Source: an uncultured Anaerolineales bacterium (GTDB taxonomy: Bacteria; Chloroflexota; Anaerolineae; Anaerolineales; UBA6663). Taken from it: a stretch of DNA of 34,515 bases. The notes beneath the pieces were generated by a model, which was given only the letters and a program-made list of their open reading frames with translations, was not told where the DNA came from and did no database searches. Below are positions 6,984 through 14,222 of this stretch, piece by piece. How positions within the stretch are numbered: the first letter of the stretch is position 1; every line of letters begins with the position of its first letter. The stretch covers positions 1 through 34,515 of the forward strand of contig CALFZO010000106.1 of NCBI GenBank assembly GCA_937952305.1, read 5' to 3'. The position numbers were made by a program, and so were the translations under genes.

Positions 6984-7745
6984 ATGCCCTACCGTTTCGC
7001 CACCCAGCCGCGCGACTATTCCGATCTGGCCGGAGGCCGAGTGCTGTACAGCCGGCCCGGCTACCCGGCTTTTCCGGTCCGGCTCGCCAGCGAAATCTTT
7101 CAGCGCTGCCTGTCCCAGCGCGCCGGTCCCGCCTCGGCCCGGCCGGTGACTCTATATGACCCGTGCTGCGGCGGCGCATATCATCTCAGCGCCTTGGCTC
7201 TTGAGCATTGGGCCGCCCTTCAGATGATCATCGGCTCGGACATTGACCCGCAAGCGGTCCAGCTGGCGGCGCGCAACCTCGGCCTCCTGACGCCGGACGG
7301 CCTGGACCAGCGCATCCGGGAACTGACCGCGCACTACCAGGCCTATGGGAAGGATTCCCATCGCGCCGCACTGCAGAGCGCCCAGGCGCTGCGGGAGCGA
7401 GTTGGCGTCCAGGCCCGCCGCCAGCCGCTGCCGACCCGCGTGTTCCAGGCTTCCGCCTTTGATGCGTCCACCTTGCGTTCGCATCTGGGAGATACCGGCA
7501 TAGACGTCGTCTTGACCGACATACCCTATGGCCGTCAGTCGGCCTGGGCCGACACCGCGCGCCAGACATCCGAAAGCCCCGTCAGCCGCATGCTCACGGC
7601 GCTGCGAAGCTGCCTGCACACCGAGAGCGTGGTGGCGATCGCGTCAGACAAGAGCCAGGTGATCGCGTCCGAAGGCTACGCGCGGGTGGAACGCTTCCAG
7701 GTGGGCAGGCGCCAGATCGTGCTCCTGCGGCCGCGGCCGGAATGA
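6984..7745 (+). CDS. aviRa: AviRa-type 23S rRNA methyltransferase
   Basis: The 253-residue protein follows AviRa, the avilamycin-resistance enzyme that methylates the base of G2535 (numbering of the original host) in 23S rRNA, over its full length. Shared blocks are FPVRLASEIFQR (30-41), the SAM-binding LYDPCCGGAYHLSAL (57-71), GSDIDPQAVQLAARNLGLL (84-102) and the catalytic VVLTDIPYGRQSAW (175-188). Such methylation blocks orthosomycin antibiotics (avilamycin, evernimicin) at the large subunit. The family match is strong from remembered AviRa sequence, but relatives outside producer strains may have another rRNA target. It is cotranscribed with a GNAT and followed by a partial attC-like gap. 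Confidence 0.82.
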   Translation: MPYRFATQPRDYSDLAGGRVLYSRPGYPAFPVRLASEIFQRCLSQRAGPASARPVTLYDPCCGGAYHLSALALEHWAALQMIIGSDIDPQAVQLAARNLGLLTPDGLDQRIRELTAHYQAYGKDSHRAALQSAQALRERVGVQARRQPLPTRVFQASAFDASTLRSHLGDTGIDVVLTDIPYGRQSAWADTARQTSESPVSRMLTALRSCLHTESVVAIASDKSQVIASEGYARVERFQVGRRQIVLLRPRPE

Positions 7746-7805
7746 GCCCAGCGCCGGCTGCCGGAACGCACGCGCTCTCGGCCGGCTTCGCCTGGATGAC
7801 TGACC
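7746..7805 (+). repeat. Partial attC-like gap
   Basis: Directly after the aviRa stop, GCCCAGCGCCGGCTGCCGG resembles the left arm of the 5576 site. CTCGGCCGGC then GCCTGGATG (about 7776-7798) resembles its right arm with small insertions. The terminal GTTRRRY core is absent. The remaining gap to 7971 shows nothing else recognisable. Confidence 0.28.
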
Positions 7806-7971
7806 CGCCGGCAGGCCATCGGCCAGTCGGATACGCCGGCCCGGCTGGCCGCACCGGCATGCGGCCGCCCCCTGGCGATCGCTCGCGCTCGACCGGGCGG
7901 CGTCCTGGAAGACTACCGGCTGGCGGGTGGGCCGACCTGGCCGCCAGCCGTCAGGGTCCCTTGGGGTAAGC

Positions 7972-8856
7972 ATGCTCAGTGACCTACCCGCCCTCCCCGC
8001 CGGCAAACGCGCGCTGGTCGAACACCTGGTTGGCCAACTCAGTCAGGTCGCCGGCCTGACAGCCGTTGTGTTGGGCGGTTCCTATGCCAGCGGTACCCAG
8101 CACGAGGCTTCTGATCTGGATCTTGGCCTTTACTATCATGAGGCCACGCCGTTTTCGCTTGACCAGATCCGGCTGGTCGCGGAGGCAGTGGCGGTGCGGT
8201 CACCCATAACCGTCACGGGCTTCTACGAGTGGGGCGCCTGGGTCAATGGGGGTGCCTGGCTGCCCACGGCACAGGGCAAGGTGGACTTCCTGTATCGCAA
8301 CTTGGATCAAGTCCAGCGGGCCATCACGGAGGCACACCAGGGCCTCACGCACCACGACTACGACCAGCAGCCTACGTTCGGGTTCTATAGCGTCATCTAT
8401 CTGGCGGAGACGCAGATCTGCCTCCCCCTGTATGATCCGGAAGGGCGGATCGCCGACCTGAAACGTCAGGTGGCGGTTTATCCGCCCAGGTTGAAGCACA
8501 AGATCGTGGCAGATTCACTCTGGGCGGCCGAATTCACGCTCCTGCACGCCCGCGGCTTCGCGGCTCAAGGTGACGTCTACAATACAGTGGGGTGCCTGAC
8601 GCGGGTTGTTTCCAATCTCACGCAGGCGTTGTTCGCCTTGAACGAGAGGTACTATCTGCGGGATAAGCGGGTCCTGGAAGTTATCGCGATGCTGCCGTTG
8701 GTGCCGCCTGGTTATCTTGAGCAGATTAATGGCGTGCTGGCCCAGCCGGGCAGCACGGCTGCCAAATTGACTGGGTCCGTCAGCGCCCTGGCGCAGACGT
8801 GGCGCAGCGTGGTGTCGCTCCCTGGGGTAAACTATCAGCCTAAGTTTCAGCTTTAG
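7972..8856 (+). CDS. Nucleotidyltransferase-fold protein (DUF4037-like)
   Basis: The 294-residue product has the Pol-beta-type nucleotidyltransferase signature LGGSYASGTQHEASDLDLGLYY: G35-G36-S37, then the metal pair D48 and D50. D105 in KVDFLYRN is a likely third carboxylate. The C-terminal half (LTRVVSNLTQALFALNERYYLRDKR) fits the helical DUF4037 region found in relatives of aminoglycoside and lincosamide nucleotidyltransferases. It would transfer a nucleotide from NTP to an unknown acceptor, perhaps an antibiotic. ATG 7972 follows CCTTGGGGTAAGC, a weak site; an in-frame start at 7927 is less likely. The next gene starts 11 bases after its stop. Confidence 0.75.
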   Translation: MLSDLPALPAGKRALVEHLVGQLSQVAGLTAVVLGGSYASGTQHEASDLDLGLYYHEATPFSLDQIRLVAEAVAVRSPITVTGFYEWGAWVNGGAWLPTAQGKVDFLYRNLDQVQRAITEAHQGLTHHDYDQQPTFGFYSVIYLAETQICLPLYDPEGRIADLKRQVAVYPPRLKHKIVADSLWAAEFTLLHARGFAAQGDVYNTVGCLTRVVSNLTQALFALNERYYLRDKRVLEVIAMLPLVPPGYLEQINGVLAQPGSTAAKLTGSVSALAQTWRSVVSLPGVNYQPKFQL

Positions 8857-8867
8857 GGTTTCAGTTT

Positions 8868-9680
8868 ATGCTCGACCTCCAAGCAGGCTTTCTCCATCGC
8901 CCGGGTTTTCAAATCCACTACTGGATCGGCGGTCCGGCCACCGCCCCGCTGGTCGTCTTCACCCACGGCGCGACGATCGACCACCGGGAGTGGGAGGCCA
9001 CTCTACCCATCGTCGGCAAGACCTTCCGCGTCCTGGCCTGGGACGTGCGCGGTCATGGACGGTCGCGCCCAGCGCCGTTTGTGCTCAAGGACGCCGTCGC
9101 CGATTTGCTGGCCATCCTCGACCAGCAGCAGGTCGAGCAGGCCGTGTTCGTCGGCCATTCCATGGGCGGCAACCTGCACCAGGAGCTCGTGTTCCGGCAC
9201 CCTGCCCGAGTGGCGGCGATGGTGTGCCTTGGGTGTACCTGGAATTTCCAGAAACTCTCAATCTGGGAGTCTTTGGGCTTAAGCCTGGCGGAGCCGATCT
9301 TCAGAGTCTATCCCTACACGACGCTGGTGGATCAGTCGCTGGCGATCAGCGCGACCTCGCCGGCCTCGCAGGCGGTGCTGCGCGCGGCCATGGGTCACCT
9401 GAGCAAGGCCGAGTTCGTCCAGATCCTGATGGCGACTGCGGCGTGTCTCCACTACGAGCCGGGCTACGTCATCAACAAACCGCTGCTACTGCTGGTCGGC
9501 GCCCAGGATCGGACCGGGAACATCCGCAAGATCATGCCGATCTGGGCCGAACGCGAACCGGATTGCCGGCTCGAGGTCATCCCCAACGCCAAGCACGCCG
9601 CCAATCTCGACAATCCGGCCTTCTTCCACACGACTTTGCTGAATTTTCTGATGGCGCGCTGTCTGCCGGAGGCCCATTAA
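8868..9680 (+). CDS. Alpha/beta hydrolase
   Basis: The 270-residue enzyme has a complete alpha/beta-hydrolase triad: nucleophile S98 in GHSMGG (96-101), D214 in VGAQDRTGN and H243 in NAKHAANLDNP. The oxyanion turn is FTHGATIDHREW (31-42), and AWDVRGHGRS (57-66) is the usual strand-4 motif. It hydrolyses an ester, lactone or similar bond; the substrate is unknown. It follows the nucleotidyltransferase by 11 bases, suggesting co-transcription. Its TAA stop overlaps the TAA stop of the convergent MmcQ-like gene within the four bases ttaa. Confidence 0.85.
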   Translation: MLDLQAGFLHRPGFQIHYWIGGPATAPLVVFTHGATIDHREWEATLPIVGKTFRVLAWDVRGHGRSRPAPFVLKDAVADLLAILDQQQVEQAVFVGHSMGGNLHQELVFRHPARVAAMVCLGCTWNFQKLSIWESLGLSLAEPIFRVYPYTTLVDQSLAISATSPASQAVLRAAMGHLSKAEFVQILMATAACLHYEPGYVINKPLLLLVGAQDRTGNIRKIMPIWAEREPDCRLEVIPNAKHAANLDNPAFFHTTLLNFLMARCLPEAH

Positions 9681-10069
9681 CGCGCCCGGCGCTGCTCGTC
9701 GTAGCGCTTCACGAGCGCGGGCGGAGCTTGGCAACGCCAGGCGTTGACCAGCAACTCTCTGAGATCGTCCACCGGAATGACCGGCAGCCGCACCAGCACG
9801 GCCGGATAGCCGGCGTAGTGCGGCTCGGTGAAGAGCGCCGTCGGATGCGAGGCCAGGAACATGTCTTTCTCTTCAATGTCACGGACGCGGACGGCAAGCA
9901 CTTCGCGGTTCGGCACCCGGGGCTTCTTGGGGTGATTGCGTTCCAGCCACACCCAGGCCAGCCCCTTCCGCTTACCCTGACGCACCACGGCGAAGGCGGA
10001 CAGGTCTGGCTCCACCACCGTCTCTGGGAGTGCCAACACGATCTGACGGACGTCATTCAGGTCAGCCAT
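9677..10069 (-). CDS. MmcQ/YjbR family protein
   Basis: This 130-residue protein fits the MmcQ/YjbR family: small cytoplasmic proteins with a CyaY-like DNA-binding fold whose role is unclear. DVRQIVLALPETVVEPDLSAF (about 6-27) is the usual start, and the body has the LAVRV.DIEEKDMFLASHP and GYPAVLVRLPVIPVDDLRELLVNAW segments. ATG 10069 is preferred over a TTG three bases upstream, because GGAAGGTGG lies just before it. It converges on the alpha/beta hydrolase with overlapping stop codons. Confidence 0.75.
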   Translation of the reverse strand: MADLNDVRQIVLALPETVVEPDLSAFAVVRQGKRKGLAWVWLERNHPKKPRVPNREVLAVRVRDIEEKDMFLASHPTALFTEPHYAGYPAVLVRLPVIPVDDLRELLVNAWRCQAPPALVKRYDEQRRAR

Positions 10070-10275
10070 CAACCACCTTCCCTGCTCAGATCAAGGCTCT
10101 GGGCTGGCTCGCCAAGCGCGCAGATCACAAGGGTGTCCGGCTCTCAGAATACACGCAATCGCGCGGGTGTGTGCTGGACTTTTTCGCGACTGTCGTCCCA
10201 CAGACTCAAACTGACCGAAGGCAGCGTCCACGCCGGATCACAGCCGGCGGACCAGCAAAGCCAGCGTCTCATCCG

Positions 10276-10824
10276 ATGTCCAGCGACCTAACGTCCCCTC
10301 ATCCCTTTCAACTCCGCCTCGCCGGCGCCGCCGACGACGTTCTGCTCGCCCAAATTGGGGCCGAGACTTTTGCGGACACTTTCGCGGCGGACAACACGGC
10401 CGAGAACATGGCGGCGTATCTGGCCGCCGCCTTCAGCCCGGACCAGCAGGCGCGTGAAATCGCCGATCCCGCCAGCCGCTTCCTGATCTTGGAAGCCCAC
10501 CACACTCCTGTGGGCTACGCCCGCCTGAAATTCAGCCCAGCGCCCGAGGCGATCATCGGCCGCAATCCGGTTGAGCTGGCGCGCCTCTACGCCCGCCGGC
10601 CGTGGATCGGCCAAGGTGTCGGAGCGCGCCTGATGCAGGCCTGCTTGCGGGAGGCCGACCAGGCCGGCTGCGATACAATCTGGCTGGGCGTCTGGGAACG
10701 GAACTCCCGCGCGATTGCCTTCTATCGACGCTGGGGTTTTGTGACCGTCGGGGCACAGATCTTTGAACTCGGCCAGGATCCCCAGCGTGATCTGCTGATG
10801 GCCCGGCCGGTCGGCTCGGTCTGA
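10276..10824 (+). CDS. GNAT acetyltransferase, PaiA-like
   Basis: The 182-residue GNAT matches PaiA-type polyamine acetyltransferases: IGAETFADTFAADNTAENMAAYLAAAF (about 27-53) corresponds to the family's TF..TFA..NT.EN...YL block. ELARLYARRPWIGQGVGARLM carries the acetyl-CoA loop (Q..G.G), and WERNSRAIAFYRRWGF is the late helix. PaiA acetylates spermidine or spermine, and that is the best guess here. ATG 10276 is chosen since nothing homologous lies in the open frame upstream. The 206-base gap before it (10070-10275) holds no gene I can support. Confidence 0.83.
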   Translation: MSSDLTSPHPFQLRLAGAADDVLLAQIGAETFADTFAADNTAENMAAYLAAAFSPDQQAREIADPASRFLILEAHHTPVGYARLKFSPAPEAIIGRNPVELARLYARRPWIGQGVGARLMQACLREADQAGCDTIWLGVWERNSRAIAFYRRWGFVTVGAQIFELGQDPQRDLLMARPVGSV

Positions 10825-10900
10825 CCTGGGCCTCAGGCGCCGTGGATCAGCCCGGAGCGCCTGGCACATTTCCCGGCTGAACGGACGGAACACTGCCACG

Positions 10901-11185
10901 ATGGACATCAAGTTCAAGGCCAAGATCTGGTACTGGCACGGGCCCGCCCCGTACTACTTTGTCACCGTCCCGGCCAAGCAGTCCCGCGACCTGAAGGTGA
11001 TCTCGGAACTGGTGACCTACGGCTGGGGCATGATCCCGGTGACCGCGCGCATCGGCCAGACCGAGTGGAAGACGACCTTGTTCCCCAAAGACGGCGGCTA
11101 CGTTGTGCCGCTCAAAGACAGCGTCCGCCGTGCCGAAGAACTTGGTGAAGGCGACCAGGTGACCGTCCGCCTCACCGTGCGCTAG
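10901..11185 (+). CDS. DUF1905 family protein
   Basis: The 94-residue product is a single DUF1905 domain: FKAKIWYWHGPAPYYFVTVP at the start, a central GWGMIPVTARIGQTEWKTTLFPKDGGY, and ending in L.EGDQVTVRLTV. This is a small beta-barrel of unknown function that is often fused to or encoded beside YdeI-type proteins. The start at 10901 gives the usual family length. No partner gene is next to it here. Confidence 0.8.
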   Translation: MDIKFKAKIWYWHGPAPYYFVTVPAKQSRDLKVISELVTYGWGMIPVTARIGQTEWKTTLFPKDGGYVVPLKDSVRRAEELGEGDQVTVRLTVR

Positions 11186-11350
11186 GCGCGGTGCGTCGTC
11201 GCCGGGCACCCTGCCCGCACCAGCAGCTCACCCGTCCGCGGCCTGGATGGGCGCGGACAGACGGCGCAAACGCCAAGGGCCTTGGCCGGAGAGTGGCCGC
11301 TGCCACGCAGGGATCGCCAGCGCCGTCGCTGCGGCGCGGAGGACCGACCG

Positions 11351-11923
11351 ATGGAAGTTGCCCGCTTCGAGGACATCCAGGCGGAGTTCATGCGGCGCGC
11401 GCAACAGGCCGTGTACTGCAGTGTCGCCACCATCGATCTCCACAATCGCCCGCGCTCTCGGATCATGCACGTCATCTGGGATGGTCCAACCGGCTGGGTG
11501 ATCACACGGCCCGGTTCCCCCAAGACGCGCCACCTGGCGCAGAACCCGCATGCGTCGCTGGCCTATATCGGCGACCCACAGCGCCCCATGTATATCGAGA
11601 GCGTCGCCGCCTGGGAGGACGAGGCGACCGAAGAGCAGCGGATCTGGGATCTCCATCGGTCGACGCCGCCGCCCTTGGGGTTTGACCCAGCGCCGCACTA
11701 CGGCACGACCAGGCATCCCTTGTTCGGGCTGCTGCGGTTCAGGCCCTGGCGGATTGAACTGGCGGAGCTGGGCCAGGCCAGCCTGATCTGGCGGCCCCGG
11801 TCGGCCGCCCCAGCCTCAGCGGCTGGCGGCCGGGAGGCGGAAACGGGCGTTAACTCGCTGCCGCAACAGGGGTTGGCGGATCGCCTTGGCCGAGATCCAG
11901 GGCGCGCCGAGAAAGGCGCCTAA
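11351..11923 (+). CDS. Pyridoxamine 5'-phosphate oxidase-like flavoprotein
   Basis: The 190-residue protein begins like split-barrel FMN- or F420-binding proteins of the PNPOx superfamily. FMRRAQQAVYCSVATIDLHNRPRSR then HVIWDGPTGWVITRPGSPKTRHLAQNPHASLAYIG covers the flavin-binding barrel, and RFRPWRIELAELGQASLIWRP the last strand. Substrate and cofactor cannot be told apart by eye. ATG 11351 has GGAGG nine bases upstream. The final 35 or so residues, beyond the conserved barrel, lie opposite the 3' end of the convergent YcaQ-like gene (108-base overlap). That tail is low-complexity and may be read-through sequence. Confidence 0.7.
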   Translation: MEVARFEDIQAEFMRRAQQAVYCSVATIDLHNRPRSRIMHVIWDGPTGWVITRPGSPKTRHLAQNPHASLAYIGDPQRPMYIESVAAWEDEATEEQRIWDLHRSTPPPLGFDPAPHYGTTRHPLFGLLRFRPWRIELAELGQASLIWRPRSAAPASAAGGREAETGVNSLPQQGLADRLGRDPGRAEKGA

Positions 11924-13087
11924 CCGCGCGAAACCGCTGGCCAGGGCCTCGGCAAAAGCCTCGTCCCGGCCCAGGGACGGCGCTTCCAGCCACAGGCCCA
12001 AGATGACCAGGGTCTGGGTCGCCCGGTCCAGCTTGCTATCAAAGCGCGCCACGAGCCGGTCGCCCCACAAGACCGGCAGCGCGTAGTAACCGAACTTGCG
12101 CTGAGGCGCAGGCTTGTAGACCTCCCAGACAAAGTCGAAATCGAACAAGTCCTTGGCGCGCCCGCGCGCGATGACGTGATCCAGCGGCGCCAGGAACACG
12201 GCCTCCTCCATCGTGGTCGTGTCCAACGGCTTCCAGGCTTTGGGCACCCGCCCGGCGCATAGGTCTTTCAGCAGCTTGGCGTCGGCGCCCAAGGCGTACT
12301 GCCCGGCCTTCCAACCGTCCACCCGCACTTCGATCAGTTCGCCGTCCGCCAGCAGCTCCTCCAGCACTTTCTTGGCCGCGCGGTCTGGCTCGCCGCGCCG
12401 AAAGGAGTCGCTCGTGCGGCTGATCCGCGTCAGGCCGCCGAAGGCGATTTCCTTCTTCACCAGAAAGCGGTCCAGTTCCGCCTCGCTGCTCTCGCCGAGC
12501 AGGTGCGCCGGCGCGACGGCCTCCGCGAGGGCATAGATGCGCTCAAAGCGGTCGCGATGGTGAGTCATCGCCTCGCCCGTATACCACAGGTAGTACAGGG
12601 CCAGGGCGCTGTCTTTGCGGCCGCGATAACTCTGCGTGCGGGTGCGCGTTGCCATCGCGAAGTCCCGGTTGCTCAGGACGCCGCGCTCGCGCAGGGCCGC
12701 GCGCATTTCGGCGATGGCGTCCGCGTGGTCGCGGGCCAGGCGGCGCAGGCGCGGGTCGCCGTAACCGCCGTCCCGTTCGCGGCGCATGACTGCGCGCCAA
12801 TACGGCAGTTCCTCCATCGGCCGGACGGCCAGCCAGCCTCCCCAGTCAAAAAACCGGCGCTGCCGGTAGGTCACCGTCTCCCACTGCTCAGGCGCGTACC
12901 CGAGGACGCGGCTGTGCAGCGCTAGATCCTGGCTGCGAGCCACGCTCTGCAGCGGGTCCAACTGCAGGTACTCCATCGCGCGCATGGCCTGCACGGTGCC
13001 CGGGAGGCCGCGCCAGCGCCGTCCCGGCCACAGACCCTGTTTGCCAAGGATGAAGTGCCGTGCGGTTTCGAGGTCGATGGTCAGCAT
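11816..13087 (-). CDS. YcaQ/AlkX-type DNA glycosylase (HTH_42)
   Basis: This 423-residue protein is a winged-helix HTH_42 protein of the YcaQ/AlkX/AlkZ group, which removes alkylated bases and unhooks interstrand crosslinks. The catalytic Q-phi-D motif of the YcaQ branch is visible as Q42-L43-D44 in MEYLQLDPLQSVARSQDLALHSR. The C-terminal barrel FDFDFVWEVYKPAPQRKFGYYALPVLWGDRLVARFD matches YcaQ's RLEIYTPA.KR.YGYYVLP.L.GDRLVGR.D pattern. ATG 13087 sits eight bases after a perfect TATAAT, with no room for a ribosome site, so the mRNA is probably leaderless. The end overlaps the PNPOx-like gene. Confidence 0.83.
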   Translation of the reverse strand: MLTIDLETARHFILGKQGLWPGRRWRGLPGTVQAMRAMEYLQLDPLQSVARSQDLALHSRVLGYAPEQWETVTYRQRRFFDWGGWLAVRPMEELPYWRAVMRRERDGGYGDPRLRRLARDHADAIAEMRAALRERGVLSNRDFAMATRTRTQSYRGRKDSALALYYLWYTGEAMTHHRDRFERIYALAEAVAPAHLLGESSEAELDRFLVKKEIAFGGLTRISRTSDSFRRGEPDRAAKKVLEELLADGELIEVRVDGWKAGQYALGADAKLLKDLCAGRVPKAWKPLDTTTMEEAVFLAPLDHVIARGRAKDLFDFDFVWEVYKPAPQRKFGYYALPVLWGDRLVARFDSKLDRATQTLVILGLWLEAPSLGRDEAFAEALASGFARLGAFLGAPWISAKAIRQPLLRQRVNARFRLPAASR

Positions 13088-13095
13088 AGGGTTGC

Positions 13096-13101
13096 ATTAT
13101 A
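13096..13101 (-). promoter_or_regulatory. -10 box for leaderless YcaQ-like gene
   Basis: A perfect TATAAT on the minus strand stands eight bases before the ATG at 13087. With normal spacing, transcription would start at or next to the start codon. No consensus -35 is visible 17 bases upstream. Confidence 0.6.
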
Positions 13102-13465
13102 ACCACGCGTTTCGACCCGGGCAGGAGGCCGGCGCTTCCCTGGCCGGGGCCGTTCCCTGAATGACGCAGGCTCGGCTCCGGCCCGCCTCAGTAGCGCCCC
13201 GGTACGCGGCCGCAGAAGCCGCCTCCTGCCTCAGCGTCGTCGATGAGCGGAGGCCAAAGGTTGCTCTGCGCTTGTCGAAGGGCGAAGGATGCGGCGCGAC
13301 CTGGCCCGGGGGCGTCCCGGCGGCGGAAACGCAAGACGGCTTGGCTGTGACCTGAGCGGATCAGGCGCCGGCTAGACCCGGCCCGTGGAGATGAGCCAGG
13401 CCAGGGAGCGCCGCGCTGTCGTCGAGGAGAGATTGGCAGGCGGCCTTACTGCGATTTCCGCATGG

Positions 13466-13520
13466 GCTGGAGTCACCCCGGCCCCACTTCGCTTCGCTGC
13501 GGGGGCCATTGAACTCCAGC
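13466..13520. repeat. REP-like imperfect palindrome
   Basis: An outer 8-bp stem (gctggagt and actccagc) encloses an inner 6-bp stem (ggcccc and ggggcc) with a 16-base loop rich in cttcgct. It lies ten bases beyond the stop codon of the minus-strand methyltransferase. It could act as that gene's terminator hairpin or be a dispersed REP-like repeat; other copies are not in the window. Confidence 0.45.
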
Positions 13521-13529
13521 GGGTCCAGA

Positions 13530-14111
13530 TCATGGTGGCGGGGTGAGCACAAAGAGGCGATGGCGGCTGGGCCGCCAGGGGATTGGCCGGATGCTTTCCA
13601 CCCGCTCGACCTTGGCCCCCACCCGGCTGAAGGTCGCCTTCCAGGCCCGTTCGTGTTTGAAGCCGAAGGGCAGGCTCATTTCGCTGGAGACGGAGCGGTT
13701 GCCCGCCCAATCCAGCCAGCGCAGGAGGCCCAATTCCAGCGGGCTCTCGAAGACGTCCTCGGCGATTACCACGCGGCGCCGGGCGACCCGCAGACACTCG
13801 CGCAGCGTGGCCGCGGGGTCCTGAACGTGATGAAGAACAAAGATCAGAAAGACCGTGTCGATGCTGGCGCTGAGGAAGGGCAGCCGCTCACCCGCGCTCA
13901 GACACAAGCTCAAGGAGGTGCGATTCAGGTTGATGACGTCGGTCCCGTAGGCACGCGCCGGGGCCTGCTCGCTCAACAGCCGGGCGATACGCATCGAGCC
14001 GCAGCCGCAATCCAGGATGACTTCTCCCGGCGCGATGTGGCGGAGCAGGTAGCGGGCCATGCGGCGCGCCCGATACTCCTCAACGGTGGCAGTGGCCCAA
14101 GCCGGCAGCAT
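13530..14111 (-). CDS. Class I SAM methyltransferase
   Basis: The 193-residue protein shows the Methyltransf_11 layout: motif I VILDCGCGSMRIARLLSEQ (about 31-49), acidic GTDVINLN, motif with LPFLSASIDTVFLIFVLHHVQDP, then LRVARRRVVIAED. The acceptor molecule is unknown. It starts directly downstream of a TAAAAT box (6-base spacing), like several genes here, so its mRNA is probably leaderless. Confidence 0.85.
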   Translation of the reverse strand: MLPAWATATVEEYRARRMARYLLRHIAPGEVILDCGCGSMRIARLLSEQAPARAYGTDVINLNRTSLSLCLSAGERLPFLSASIDTVFLIFVLHHVQDPAATLRECLRVARRRVVIAEDVFESPLELGLLRWLDWAGNRSVSSEMSLPFGFKHERAWKATFSRVGAKVERVESIRPIPWRPSRHRLFVLTPPP

Positions 14112-14117
14112 GCGCCG

Positions 14118-14123
14118 ATTTTA
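14118..14123 (-). promoter_or_regulatory. -10 box for leaderless methyltransferase
   Basis: TAAAAT on the minus strand lies six bases before the ATG at 14111, leaving no space for a ribosome-binding site. No good -35 is visible. Confidence 0.5.
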
Positions 14124-14222
14124 CCAGGGTGCCGGGCAGCTTCTGCCTCGGAACGCGCCCACGGATAATGGTAGACTGGCCCCAGAGCCGCGCCCAGGCC
14201 AGGTGTCTTAACCGGGAGCCCT

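Larger units (their letters stand above)
13088..13529. other. 442-base gap with palindromic element
   Basis: No supported gene lies here. The right third has an imperfect palindrome (13466-13520). At 13264-13286 the stretch ctctgcgcttgtcgaaggg resembles the short dispersed cgcccttcgacaagc-type motif common in intergenic DNA of many bacteria. Short open frames lack homology. Confidence 0.5.

Noticed and set aside
8990..10291. A 433-codon plus-strand frame across the alpha/beta hydrolase and the MmcQ-like gene
   Set aside because: The translation is Arg/Gly-rich, no domain is visible, and it runs through two recognised genes in other frames.
13264..13286. Short motif resembling the dispersed cgcccttcgacaagc repeat
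   Set aside because: Only one weak copy is present, so no repeat family can be supported from this window.
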